Shown: positions 1 to 6,849 of the stretch, in pieces
How positions within the stretch are numbered: the stretch's first letter is position 1
Layout: the number at the start of each line of letters is the position of its first letter
Source of the DNA: an uncultured Eubacteriales bacterium
GTDB taxonomy: Bacteria; Bacillota; Clostridia; Lachnospirales; CAG-274
Length of the DNA stretch: 25,509 bases
Reading direction: 5' to 3'
Assembly: GCA_905201505.1 (NCBI GenBank)
Contig: CAJKOJ010000025.1
Location: 1 to 25,509, forward strand
Notes under the pieces: model-generated
What the model saw: the letters and a program-made list of their open reading frames with translations, nothing else
Database searches by the model: none
Told to the model about the DNA's origin: nothing
Position numbers and translations under genes: made by a program

Positions 1-70
1 CTTGACAATTTACTTTAAATAAAAGTGTAACCAATCATTGACACTTTAACACTTTTTGTTAAAAAGAAAG

Positions 71-99
71 TTGATTTTAATAATGTTTTGTGTTATAAT
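71..99 (+). promoter_or_regulatory. Sigma-A promoter of the que operon
   Basis: TTGATT at 71-76 and TATAAT at 94-99 are separated by 17 bp. TG at 91-92 makes an extended -10. Transcription should start near 106, just upstream of the preQ1 aptamer. An inverted repeat (TTAACA at 46-51, TGTTAA at 57-62) lies just upstream of the -35; its role is unknown. Confidence 0.8.
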
Positions 100-117
100 A
101 TATAAGATAATTTAATA

Positions 118-156
118 GGACAGTTCGAAACCCTCCTGTCATTAAACAAAACTAGG
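118..156 (+). promoter_or_regulatory. preQ1-I riboswitch aptamer
   Basis: The short stem GACAG (119-123)/CTGTC (136-140) encloses a loop that ends in the typical CCCT. An A-rich tail follows, ending in ACTAGG (151-156), whose AGG can pair with CCT at 132-134 to form the H-type pseudoknot. This matches the preQ1-I class and sits ahead of a complete preQ1 biosynthesis operon, so feedback repression by preQ1 is the natural reading. The aptamer call rests on pattern and context; no covariance search was run. Confidence 0.87.
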
Positions 157-200
157 TCTGTAAATTTATACTGAATGTAAATTTTTTTGGTATATATTAA

Positions 201-222
201 GGGCGTAGTACGCCCTTTTTTT
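201..222 (+). terminator. Attenuator terminator in the que leader
   Basis: GGGCGT/ACGCCC (201-206/210-215) forms a compact GC-rich hairpin followed directly by seven T (216-222), about 45 nt after the aptamer. It suggests transcriptional attenuation when preQ1 is bound. An AT-only hairpin, AAATTTA (162-168)/TAAATTT (178-184), also followed by T residues, lies between them. A clear antiterminator pairing was not found. Confidence 0.75.
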
Positions 223-290
223 GTTGCAATAAAAGATAGTTAATATGTCAGGAGAATTGTGTACGGAGAATATATAAATGAGGTGAAGGT

Positions 291-713
291 ATGTACAGTT
301 TAAAAACAGAGCACAGCTTTGATTCAGCACATTTTTTAAGTGGTTATGACGGCAAGTGCAGTAATATACACGGACACAGATGGAGAGTAATAATTGAAGT
401 ATATGAAAACGATATTAAAAGTGAAGGACAGATAAGAGGTATGATTGTTGATTTTGGTACATTAAAGTCTCAGGTAAAAGCTGAGGCAGACGCACTTGAC
501 CATGCTCTTATTATTGAAAAAAATACGTTAAAGAAAAAAACAATAGAGGCACTTAAAGAAGAAAAATTTAAAATAATTGAGGTAGATTTCAGACCAACAG
601 CTGAAAGTTTTGCTAAATTTTTTTATGACAGATTTACAGAGCTTGGATACAAGGTTAAAGAGGCTGTTGTATACGAAACTCCAAATAATTGTGCTTCATA
701 CAGTGAGGTGTAA
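291..713 (+). CDS. queD: 6-carboxytetrahydropterin synthase QueD
   Basis: QueD converts 7,8-dihydroneopterin triphosphate into 6-carboxy-5,6,7,8-tetrahydropterin, the second step of cytosolic queuosine precursor synthesis. The 140-residue protein has the PTPS/QueD pattern: zinc ligands H14 (SAHFL) and H27/H29 (IHGH), the catalytic Cys C23 just before them, an Asp-His pair at D70-H71, and a C-terminal Glu in VYETP. The length is normal for the family. ATG 291 follows an AGGTGAAGG site. An ATG at 278 is followed at once by a stop and is not used. It is the first gene behind the preQ1-I riboswitch and lies 3 nt from queE. A eukaryotic-type PTPS role is unlikely in this context. Confidence 0.95.
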   Translation: MYSLKTEHSFDSAHFLSGYDGKCSNIHGHRWRVIIEVYENDIKSEGQIRGMIVDFGTLKSQVKAEADALDHALIIEKNTLKKKTIEALKEEKFKIIEVDFRPTAESFAKFFYDRFTELGYKVKEAVVYETPNNCASYSEV

Positions 714-716
714 GAG

Positions 717-1376
717 ATGTATGTAGTTGAAAGATTTGTAAGTATAAATGGTGAAAGCAGAAGAGCCGGACAGCTTGCTGTATTTGTAAGATTCAGAGGA
801 TGTAATCTCAATTGCAGCTATTGTGACACAAAGTGGGCAAATACCGATAAGTGCAGTGCAGAAGAAATGTCACCTGAAGAAATATACAAATATATTAAGT
901 CAACCGGTATTACAAATGTTACACTAACTGGAGGGGAGCCCCTTTTACAGAAAGATATGAAAAAACTTCTTGAAATACTTGCAGAGGACAGAAGTCTTTA
1001 TGTTGAAATAGAAACTAACGGAAGCATTGATATTAGCGGTTTTAAAAGTATAAAAAACGGACCTAGTCTTACAATGGATTTTAAATTGCCATCCAGCGGT
1101 ATGTGTGATAAAATGCTTATGGATAATTATAAGTATATAAATGAAAGGGATACAATTAAGTTTGTATGCGGGTTCGATGAGGATCTAGAAAAAGCAAAAG
1201 AGATAATAGAAAAATTTAAGCTGACTGAAAAATGTGCAGTTTATTTAAGTCCTGTTTTTGGAAGTATTGATTTAAGTTATATGGTTGATTTTATGAAAGA
1301 TAACAAATTAAATGGTGTTAATATGCAATTGCAGATGCACAAGTACATCTGGAATCCCAATGAGAAAGGAGTGTAA
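717..1376 (+). CDS. queE: 7-carboxy-7-deazaguanine synthase QueE (radical SAM)
   Basis: QueE performs the radical SAM ring contraction of 6-carboxytetrahydropterin to 7-carboxy-7-deazaguanine. The CxxxCxxC motif that binds the 4Fe-4S cluster is visible at C29, C33 and C36 (CNLNCSYC). The GGEP motif that contacts SAM is at residues 72-75. The N-terminal EIFxS-like strand (VERFVSINGES) is typical of the family. At 219 residues it has the usual compact QueE size. It starts 3 nt after the queD stop, with a GAGGTG site overlapping the end of queD. It is confidently separated from the other activase-like radical SAM protein here (nrdG) by its motifs and neighbours. Confidence 0.95.
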   Translation: MYVVERFVSINGESRRAGQLAVFVRFRGCNLNCSYCDTKWANTDKCSAEEMSPEEIYKYIKSTGITNVTLTGGEPLLQKDMKKLLEILAEDRSLYVEIETNGSIDISGFKSIKNGPSLTMDFKLPSSGMCDKMLMDNYKYINERDTIKFVCGFDEDLEKAKEIIEKFKLTEKCAVYLSPVFGSIDLSYMVDFMKDNKLNGVNMQLQMHKYIWNPNEKGV

Positions 1377-1379
1377 GAT

Positions 1380-1952
1380 ATGGCAATAGATACAAAAGCA
1401 ATTGAAGAACACATAAAGGGTATATTAATTGCACTGGGTGACGATCCTGAAAGAGAGGGCTTAAAGGAAACTCCTGAAAGGGTTGCCAAAATGTATGAGG
1501 AAGTTTTTGAAGGTATGAATTACAGCAATACTGAAATTGCGGAAATGTTTGACAAAACATTTGGCGAGGATTATCGCTCAGGCTCCAATGATGTTGTTGT
1601 AGTAAAAGATATTGAAGTTTTTAGTTATTGTGAACATCATTTGGCATTAATGTATGATATGAGGGTGTCAGTTGCTTACATTCCAAAGGGGAAAGTTGTA
1701 GGTTTAAGCAAGATAGCAAGAATATGTGATATGGCGGCAAAGAGACTGCAGCTGCAGGAAAAGCTTGGAAATGATATTGCGGAAATAATGTCAATGGTTA
1801 CAGGCTCAGATGATGTTGCTGTAATGATTGAAGGCTGTCATAGCTGTATGACAGCAAGGGGAATAAAGAAAAATGCTTCTAAAACATATACGGAAACTTT
1901 AAGAGGAAAATTTGAAAGTGATACTGCACTGCAGATGAGAATAAGGAGGTAG
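1380..1952 (+). CDS. folE: GTP cyclohydrolase I
   Basis: FolE hydrolyses GTP to 7,8-dihydroneopterin triphosphate, the first step shared by folate and queuosine synthesis. The 190-residue protein shows the zinc site of type I enzymes: C84 and H87 in YCEHH, and C156 in CHSCMTARG. The conserved GLxKxAR segment (GLSKIARIC, about 108-116) and the C-terminal RxxxR tail are also present. Placement between queE and queC, with 3-5 nt gaps, says this copy supplies the 7-deazaguanine pathway. No folate genes are visible. C153 gives an extra Cys beside the usual ligand; its meaning is unclear. A GGAG site precedes ATG 1380. Confidence 0.95.
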   Translation: MAIDTKAIEEHIKGILIALGDDPEREGLKETPERVAKMYEEVFEGMNYSNTEIAEMFDKTFGEDYRSGSNDVVVVKDIEVFSYCEHHLALMYDMRVSVAYIPKGKVVGLSKIARICDMAAKRLQLQEKLGNDIAEIMSMVTGSDDVAVMIEGCHSCMTARGIKKNASKTYTETLRGKFESDTALQMRIRR

Positions 1953-1957
1953 TTTAT

Positions 1958-2638
1958 ATGAAAGTTCTTGTATTATCAAGCGGCGGCGTTGATTCTACAA
2001 CATGTCTTGGTATGGCTGTAAAGGAATATGGCAGAGAAAATGTTGTTGCCCTGTCTATTTATTACGGTCAGAAGCACGACAAAGAAATAAAGGCAGCTGA
2101 TGATGTGGCAAAATATTATAATGTTGAGCACATAAAGCTGGATTTGAGCAAAATGTTTGAATACAGTGACTGTTCACTTCTTTCTCATTCTGATAAGGAT
2201 ATTCCTAAGGAAAGCTATGCAGAGCAAATAATGAAAACAGAAGGCACACCTGTTTCAACTTATGTACCTTTCAGAAATGGGTTATTTATAGCAAGTGCGG
2301 CAAGCATAGCTTTGTCAAAAGGATGCAGTAAAATTATGTATGGTGCTCATGCTGATGACAGTGCAGGCAATGCATATCCTGATTGCAGCAAGGCTTTTAA
2401 CGACGCTATGAATACAGCTGTGTATGAGGGAAGCGGCAAACAGCTGTCTATAGAAGCTCCTTTTGTGGGTATGAATAAGGCTGGAGTTGTTAAGCTGGGA
2501 CTTGAAATAGGCGTGCCTTATGAGCTTACATGGAGCTGCTATGAGGGTAATGATGAACCTTGCGGTAAATGCGGCACTTGTATTGATAGAATTGCAGCAT
2601 TTGAGACTAATGATGTGAAAGATCCTATATATAAGTAA
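1958..2638 (+). CDS. queC: 7-cyano-7-deazaguanine synthase QueC
   Basis: QueC uses ATP and ammonia to convert 7-carboxy-7-deazaguanine to preQ0. The PP-loop ATP pyrophosphatase motif SGGVDS is at residues 8-13. Near the C-terminus four cysteines (C194, C202, C205, C208) form the family's structural zinc site. Length is 226 residues, normal for the family. ATG 1958 follows a strong AAGGAGGT site that overlaps the folE stop region, so expression is tightly linked to folE. After the gene a 61-nt spacer holds a GC-rich hairpin before queF. Confidence 0.95.
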   Translation: MKVLVLSSGGVDSTTCLGMAVKEYGRENVVALSIYYGQKHDKEIKAADDVAKYYNVEHIKLDLSKMFEYSDCSLLSHSDKDIPKESYAEQIMKTEGTPVSTYVPFRNGLFIASAASIALSKGCSKIMYGAHADDSAGNAYPDCSKAFNDAMNTAVYEGSGKQLSIEAPFVGMNKAGVVKLGLEIGVPYELTWSCYEGNDEPCGKCGTCIDRIAAFETNDVKDPIYK

Positions 2639-2653
2639 TATGATAAAAGAACC

Positions 2654-2667
2654 GGGGAACCGTCCCC
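2654..2667. repeat. GC-rich hairpin, possible REP-like unit
   Basis: GGGGA (2654-2658)/TCCCC (2663-2667) closes an ACCG tetraloop within the queC-queF gap. The AACCGTCCCC core recalls short intergenic repeats scattered in many Firmicutes genomes. Only one copy was seen here. There is no immediate T run, so it is not a typical terminator. Confidence 0.45.
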
Positions 2668-2699
2668 ATGATTTTCTTGATTTTTAAAGGAGATAAGAT

Positions 2700-3197
2700 A
2701 TGAGCGGAAGAAAAAAAGAAGAACTGGAAGGTGTTACATTACTGGGAAATAAGGGTGTTGCCTACAAAAGTGACTACGCACCGGAAGTGCTTGAAACTTT
2801 TTTGAACAAGCATCCTGAAAATGATTATTTTGTTAAATTTAATTGTCCGGAATTTACAAGTCTTTGTCCTATTACAGGGCAGCCTGATTTTGCAACTATT
2901 TATATAAGCTATGTGCCCGATATAAAAATGGTTGAAAGCAAAAGTTTGAAATTGTATTTATTCAGCTTCAGAAATCATGGTGATTTCCATGAGGACTGTA
3001 TGAATATTATTATGAAAGATTTAATAAAGCTTATGGACCCTAAATATATTGAAGTTTGGGGTAAGTTTACACCAAGAGGCGGTATATCCATTGACCCGTA
3101 CTGCAACTATGGCAAAAAGGGAACAAAATGGGAGGAAGTTGCGTGGAACAGACTTGCAAATCACGACCTTTATCCTGAAAAAGTAGATAACAGATAA
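2700..3197 (+). CDS. queF: NADPH-dependent preQ0 reductase QueF
   Basis: QueF reduces the nitrile of preQ0 to the aminomethyl group of preQ1, the last step before tRNA insertion by Tgt. The 165-residue protein is the short, unimodular type. The catalytic Cys that forms the thioimide is C56 in SLCPITGQPD, with D63 as its acid partner. The family hallmark ESKSLKLYLFSFR supplies NADPH contacts. An AAAGGAGAT site precedes ATG 2700. Its stop overlaps the next start by 1 nt (TAATG). With queD, queE, folE and queC it completes the path from GTP to preQ1. Confidence 0.96.
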   Translation: MSGRKKEELEGVTLLGNKGVAYKSDYAPEVLETFLNKHPENDYFVKFNCPEFTSLCPITGQPDFATIYISYVPDIKMVESKSLKLYLFSFRNHGDFHEDCMNIIMKDLIKLMDPKYIEVWGKFTPRGGISIDPYCNYGKKGTKWEEVAWNRLANHDLYPEKVDNR

Positions 3198-4024
3198 TGA
3201 AATATATATTTATAGATATTGACGGCACGCTTACAGACAGACATGGAAGGGTGCCGTTAAGTGCCATTAAAGCTATAAAATATGCAAGAAAAATGGGTCA
3301 TAAGGTATTTCTTGCAACAGGCAGGTCAAAATGTGAGATTTTTGACAATGTTCTTGATATTGGTTTTGACGGTATTGTCGGTGCGGCAGGAGGATATGTT
3401 GAAGTTGAAGGAAAGGTTATAGAAAGCAATTCTATGACAAAGGAAGAGGCAGAGAGAATAATAAATATATTAAACAGCCGTAATATCAAGTTTTCTGCCG
3501 AAACAGATGAAAGCGTGTATAATAATGGGAAAACTCAAGAGTTTTTAAAGGATGTATTTACAAGTCTTGGAAGAGATACAGAAACAGACTTATTTTATAA
3601 TATGATGACAAAAACTGAAAATTTTGACAATGTATACGGCATTAACAAAATTTTATATTATGATACAGATTTACTGATAGATGATATGAGAAAACTGACA
3701 GGTGAAAAATATAATATAATACCATACACTGTAAAGGAATTCGGAAGAAACAGCGGCGAGATAAACATAAAGGGTGTTACTAAGGAAAAGGGTATAGTAA
3801 AGATACTTGAATATTACGGAGGAAGCAGAGAAGAAACAGCTGCAATTGGTGATGGTGATAACGATATTGAAATGTTAAAATTTGCTAATATAGGTATTGC
3901 CATGGGTAACTCAAGTAAAAATCTGATAAAATGGGCAGATTATGTGACTGATGATGTGAATAAAAATGGTTTGAGTAGTGCAGTTTATTATATTTTAGGT
4001 GAAAAATTAAAAAATCAATGGTAA
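3197..4024 (+). CDS. HAD-superfamily (Cof-type, class IIB) phosphatase
   Basis: This 275-residue protein is a haloacid dehalogenase phosphatase. Motif I is DIDGTLTD, with nucleophile D7 and acid D9. Motif II is TGRS (41-44). A lysine near 196-198 fits motif III. GDGDND (218-223) is motif IV and binds Mg. The large cap between motifs II and III, and the GIAMGNSS tail, fit the Cof/YidA (IIB) group, whose members hydrolyse sugar phosphates, FMN or nucleotides. The substrate cannot be read from sequence. Its start overlaps the queF stop (TAATG), so translation is coupled. It may dephosphorylate an intermediate of the pathway, but that is inference; co-location alone could be incidental. Confidence 0.85.
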   Translation: MKYIFIDIDGTLTDRHGRVPLSAIKAIKYARKMGHKVFLATGRSKCEIFDNVLDIGFDGIVGAAGGYVEVEGKVIESNSMTKEEAERIINILNSRNIKFSAETDESVYNNGKTQEFLKDVFTSLGRDTETDLFYNMMTKTENFDNVYGINKILYYDTDLLIDDMRKLTGEKYNIIPYTVKEFGRNSGEINIKGVTKEKGIVKILEYYGGSREETAAIGDGDNDIEMLKFANIGIAMGNSSKNLIKWADYVTDDVNKNGLSSAVYYILGEKLKNQW

Positions 4025-4039
4025 AAATGCACAAACAAT

Positions 4040-4055
4040 GTTACAAGTTTGTAAC
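4040..4055. promoter_or_regulatory. Perfect 7-bp inverted repeat downstream of the HAD gene
   Basis: GTTACAA (4040-4046) and TTGTAAC (4049-4055) are separated by GT. The symmetry extends to ACAA/TTGT outside with a one-base bulge. No T run follows, so a regulator site or weak RNA hairpin is more likely than a terminator. The binding protein is unknown. Confidence 0.4.
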
Positions 4056-4152
4056 AATTGTAAATGGCTTAATTCCTTTGATTTTAGTGTCAAGTAAAAA
4101 AATATATAAAAAAATCAGTTGTAATTTGTGCAAAAAAAATATTTTAATGTTC

Positions 4153-4181
4153 TTGACTAACTAGATGTAGTGGTGTAAAAT
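4153..4181 (+). promoter_or_regulatory. Sigma-A promoter of nrdD
   Basis: TTGACT at 4153-4158 and TAAAAT at 4176-4181 have a 17-bp spacer. The predicted start lies near 4188, about 27 nt before the nrdD start codon. The spacer holds the upstream putative NrdR box. Confidence 0.7.
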
Positions 4182-4205
4182 AGAACTTGCCACTAAATAT
4201 AGGAG
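4158..4205. promoter_or_regulatory. Putative tandem NrdR boxes
   Basis: Two 16-bp sites, 4158-4173 (core ACTAGATGTAGT) and 4190-4205 (core CACTAAATATAG), each match about 11 of 16 positions of the NrdR consensus (ACACWATATATWGTGT). A 16-bp gap separates them, so their centres are 32 bp apart, the spacing typical of NrdR box pairs. The first lies between -35 and -10; the second overlaps the ribosome binding site. Repression of nrdD by NrdR is inferred; no nrdR gene is in the window. Confidence 0.55.
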
Positions 4206-4208
4206 GTG
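4201..4208 (+). promoter_or_regulatory. RBS setting the GTG start of nrdD
   Basis: AGGAGGTG here is the Shine-Dalgarno site. The in-frame GTG at 4206 lies inside it and cannot be the start. GTG 4215, 8 nt after GGAGG, is the consistent choice; ATG 4227 would be too far. Confidence 0.75.
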
Positions 4209-4214
4209 TTTTCA

Positions 4215-6386
4215 GTGGATGAAGATATGAAAGATATATTTATAATTAAAAAGGATGGTACTTTAGAAGCCTTTGATTCTACCAAAATTGTGGCAGCTAT
4301 AACTAAATCTGCTAACAGAGTTATGTTTGCTTTTACTCAGGAGCAGTATGAAAGCGTTGTTAACTGGGTTGAGTCTCATATAGAGGAAAGCGGAGTAAGA
4401 AATATTCCTATCCAGACTATGCACAATTTAGTTGAAAGTGCTTTGGAAGCTATTGAACCTAAGGTGGCAAAGAGCTATAAAGACTATCGTAACTATAAAA
4501 AAGACTTTGTTCATATGCTTGATGATGTGTATCAGAAAGCACAGAGCATTATGTACATTGGAGACAAGGAGAATTCTAATACAGATTCTGCCTTGGTAGC
4601 CACTAAAAGAAGTCTTATATACAATCATCTTAATAAAGAACTTTATCAGAAATTCTTCCTTACAACTGAGGAAAAACAGGCTTGTAAGGACGGATATATT
4701 TATATACATGATATGTCAGCAAGGCGTGACACTATGAATTGCTGTTTGTTTGATATGGGTGCTGTGCTTAAAGGCGGCTTTGAAATGGGTAACCTCTGGT
4801 ATAATGAGCCTAATTCATTGCCTGTTGCATTTGATGTGATAGGTGATGTTGTATTGTCAACAGCAAGTCAGCAGTACGGCGGTTTTACTGTACCTGAAAT
4901 TGATAAAATACTGGCACCTTATGCAGAAAAAAGCTATGATAAATACTGCGGGGAAATTCAGTCTTATATAAAGGATATAAAGGACGTCGATGAGCTTTCT
5001 GTTGAAGATTTAAAGTATGTTGATGAGGTAGCCTGCAAGAAGGTAAGACGTGAGTTTGAACAGGGGTTCCAGGGAATTGAGTATAAACTTAATTCTGTAG
5101 GTTCTTCAAGAGGCGATTATCCTTTTATTACTATTACTTTGGGTCTTGCGAAGGACAGATTCGGTAAAATGGCAGCTATTACTGCTTTAGATGTACATAA
5201 AGAGGGTCAGGGCAAAAAGAATAACAAAAAACCTGTTCTTTTCCCTAAGATTGTTTTTCTGTATGACAAGGAGCTTCATGGGGAGGGCAGACCTTTGCAC
5301 GATGTGTTCCTTGCAGGTGTCGATTGTTCAGCAAAAACTATGTATCCCGACTGGTTAAGCCTTTCAGGAGACAGTTATGTTGCAGATGCTTATAAGAAAT
5401 ACGGTGTTGTAATAAGCCCTATGGGCTGCCGTGCTTTCCTTTCTCTTTGGTTTGAAAGGGGCGGTATGAAACCTGCTGATGAAAATGACAAGGCCATAAC
5501 TGTAGGAAGATTTAACTTAGGTGCTATAAGTCTGCATTTACCTATGATTCTTGCAAAGGCAAGGTCTGAAAGCAGAGATTTCTATGAAGTTCTTGACTAT
5601 TATCTTGAGATGATAAGAAGCCTTCATAAGAGAACAATTGATTACTTAGGTGAAATGAGAGCGTCAACAAACCCTGTTGCTTATTGCGAAGGCGGTTTCT
5701 ATGGCGGACATCTTAAACCAAGTGATAAAATTAAGCCTTTATTGAAATCTTGTACAATAAGCTTTGGTATTACTGCTCTTAATGAACTTCAGGAACTTTA
5801 TAATCAGAAAAGTCTTGTTGAGGACGGACAGTTTGCCTTAGAGGTTATGGGATATATTAATAAGAAAGTTGACCAGTACAAGGCAGAGGACGGAATTTTA
5901 TATGCACTTTATGGTACTCCTGCGGAAAGTCTCTGTGGTTTGCAGGTTAAGCAGTTTAGAAGAAAATATGGTATAATTGCTAATGTTTCTGACAGAGAAT
6001 ATGTTTCAAACAGTTTCCATTGTCATGTTAAGGAGGAAATTTCTCCTATACAAAAGCAGAACCTTGAAAAGAGATTTTGGAACTTAATGAACGGTGGTAA
6101 AATACAATATGTTAAGTATCCTATTTCATATAATAAAGACGCTATAGTAACTCTTATTGAAAGAGCTATGGATATGGGATTTTATGAGGGGGTAAATTTG
6201 AGCCTTTCTTACTGTGATGACTGCGGACATCAGGAACTTGAAATGGATGTGTGCCCTAAATGCGGAAGCACTAATCTGACTAAGATTGAAAGAATGAACG
6301 GATACCTTAGCTATTCAAGAGTAAATGGTGATACAAGGCTTAATGAGGCTAAGATGGCTGAAATTGCTGACAGGGTAAGCATGTAA
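4215..6386 (+). CDS. nrdD: Anaerobic (class III) ribonucleoside-triphosphate reductase
   Basis: NrdD reduces ribonucleoside triphosphates to dNTPs under anoxic conditions using a glycyl radical. From GTG 4215 the protein has 723 residues. An ATP-cone domain for allosteric control covers about residues 4-95. The (beta/alpha)10 barrel follows, with MNCCLFD near 176-177 holding a candidate active-site Cys. Four zinc cysteines are at C667, C670, C680 and C683. The glycyl radical site RMNGYL places the radical on G696, 27 residues from the end. All key elements are intact. It needs the activase NrdG, whose gene follows after an unusual 463-bp spacer. Promoter and likely NrdR boxes are upstream. 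Confidence 0.97.
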   Translation: MDEDMKDIFIIKKDGTLEAFDSTKIVAAITKSANRVMFAFTQEQYESVVNWVESHIEESGVRNIPIQTMHNLVESALEAIEPKVAKSYKDYRNYKKDFVHMLDDVYQKAQSIMYIGDKENSNTDSALVATKRSLIYNHLNKELYQKFFLTTEEKQACKDGYIYIHDMSARRDTMNCCLFDMGAVLKGGFEMGNLWYNEPNSLPVAFDVIGDVVLSTASQQYGGFTVPEIDKILAPYAEKSYDKYCGEIQSYIKDIKDVDELSVEDLKYVDEVACKKVRREFEQGFQGIEYKLNSVGSSRGDYPFITITLGLAKDRFGKMAAITALDVHKEGQGKKNNKKPVLFPKIVFLYDKELHGEGRPLHDVFLAGVDCSAKTMYPDWLSLSGDSYVADAYKKYGVVISPMGCRAFLSLWFERGGMKPADENDKAITVGRFNLGAISLHLPMILAKARSESRDFYEVLDYYLEMIRSLHKRTIDYLGEMRASTNPVAYCEGGFYGGHLKPSDKIKPLLKSCTISFGITALNELQELYNQKSLVEDGQFALEVMGYINKKVDQYKAEDGILYALYGTPAESLCGLQVKQFRRKYGIIANVSDREYVSNSFHCHVKEEISPIQKQNLEKRFWNLMNGGKIQYVKYPISYNKDAIVTLIERAMDMGFYEGVNLSLSYCDDCGHQELEMDVCPKCGSTNLTKIERMNGYLSYSRVNGDTRLNEAKMAEIADRVSM

Positions 6387-6440
6387 ATCACCGAAGGCGG
6401 GCAAATGAAGCTTGCTTCAATTTGCCGCCAAGGTGATTTA
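6384..6440 (+). repeat. Long hairpin starting at the nrdD stop codon
   Basis: TAAATCACC (6384-6392), which includes the nrdD stop, pairs with GGTGATTTA (6432-6440). Inside, GGCGG...CAAAT.GAAGC pairs with GCTTC.ATTTG.CCGCC around a two-base loop, with small bulges. The 57-nt hairpin could protect the nrdD mRNA 3' end. No T run follows directly, so simple Rho-independent termination is doubtful. Confidence 0.65.
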
Positions 6441-6536
6441 TCGAGTATTTTTACTTGAAAGCGTGAGCTTTTACTTGCGTCAGCAAGAAAATATGCGTAA
6501 GCATATATAAAGTAAAAAGACGAGATAGCGGCTGAC
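6401..6536. repeat. Structured tandem repeat, copy 1
   Basis: This 136-bp unit matches the second copy at 125 of 136 positions with no gaps. It holds the 3' part of the long hairpin. After it come three small stem-loops: AAAGC-GTGA-GCTTT (6458-6471), CTTGC-GTCA-GCAAG (about 6474-6487) and ATATGC-GTAA-GCATAT (6491-6506). An outer pair TTTTTACTT/AAGTAAAAA encloses them. The design recalls a palindromic mobile repeat or a branched RNA. No coding role is seen. Confidence 0.8.
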
Positions 6537-6562
6537 AAAAGAAATAAATAAAGTGGGAACAA

Positions 6563-6698
6563 GCAAATGAAGCTTGCATCAATTTGCCGCCGAGGTGATT
6601 TATCGAGTATTTTTACTTGAAAGCATAGGCTTTTACTTGCGTAAGCAAGCAAATATGCGTAAACATATATAAAGTGAAAAGATGAGATAGAGGCTGAC
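6563..6698. repeat. Structured tandem repeat, copy 2
   Basis: This is the second 136-bp copy, offset by 162 bp from the first with a 26-bp spacer. The 11 substitutions leave the CTTGC/GCAAG stem intact (loop GTAA). They shift the apical loop of the AAAGC/GCTTT stem, and weaken the ATATG/CATAT stem and one pair of the first hairpin. The outer left arm seen in copy 1 (AAATCACC, GGCGG) is missing. Confidence 0.8.
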
Positions 6699-6732
6699 GA
6701 TAAAGAAGAGCTAGAATAAATCTTTTGAAAGC

Positions 6733-6760
6733 TTGATTTACATATAAAATGTGAAATCAA
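6733..6760. repeat. AT-rich stem-loop upstream of nrdG
   Basis: TTGATTTACAT (6733-6743) pairs with ATGTGAAATCAA (6749-6760), with one bulged base and a 5-nt loop. It has no T run and its function is unknown. It is part of the hairpin-rich nrdD-nrdG spacer. Confidence 0.5.
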
Positions 6761-6802
6761 AGAAATTGAAATAATTTAATTCATATGAAAATAATTTTAT
6801 AT

Positions 6803-6828
6803 AACAAGTACGCTTATGCGTACTTGTT
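6803..6828 (+). terminator. Perfect 11-bp hairpin upstream of nrdG
   Basis: AACAAGTACGC (6803-6813) pairs perfectly with GCGTACTTGTT (6818-6828) around a TTAT loop. A short T-rich stretch (TTTGTTG) follows. It could be a weak terminator for the nrdD transcript, an attenuator, or a processing site 22 nt before the nrdG start. The T tract is poor, so the terminator call is tentative. Confidence 0.5.
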
Positions 6829-6849
6829 TGTTGAAATGGAGATATAGAT

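Noticed and set aside
2..48. Two TTGACA boxes (2-7 and 38-43) as extra promoters
   Set aside because: Neither has a credible -10 at 16-18 bp. They share a short direct repeat but nothing more.
1380..1952. folE as part of a folate operon
   Set aside because: All neighbours belong to preQ1 synthesis and no folate gene is nearby.
6311..6760. A 149-codon open frame on the - strand between nrdD and nrdG, with an internal duplicated peptide
   Set aside because: The peptide repeat is just the translation of the DNA tandem repeats (period 162 bp, a multiple of three). The frame runs into nrdD, is Ser/Phe-rich and shows no recognisable domain.
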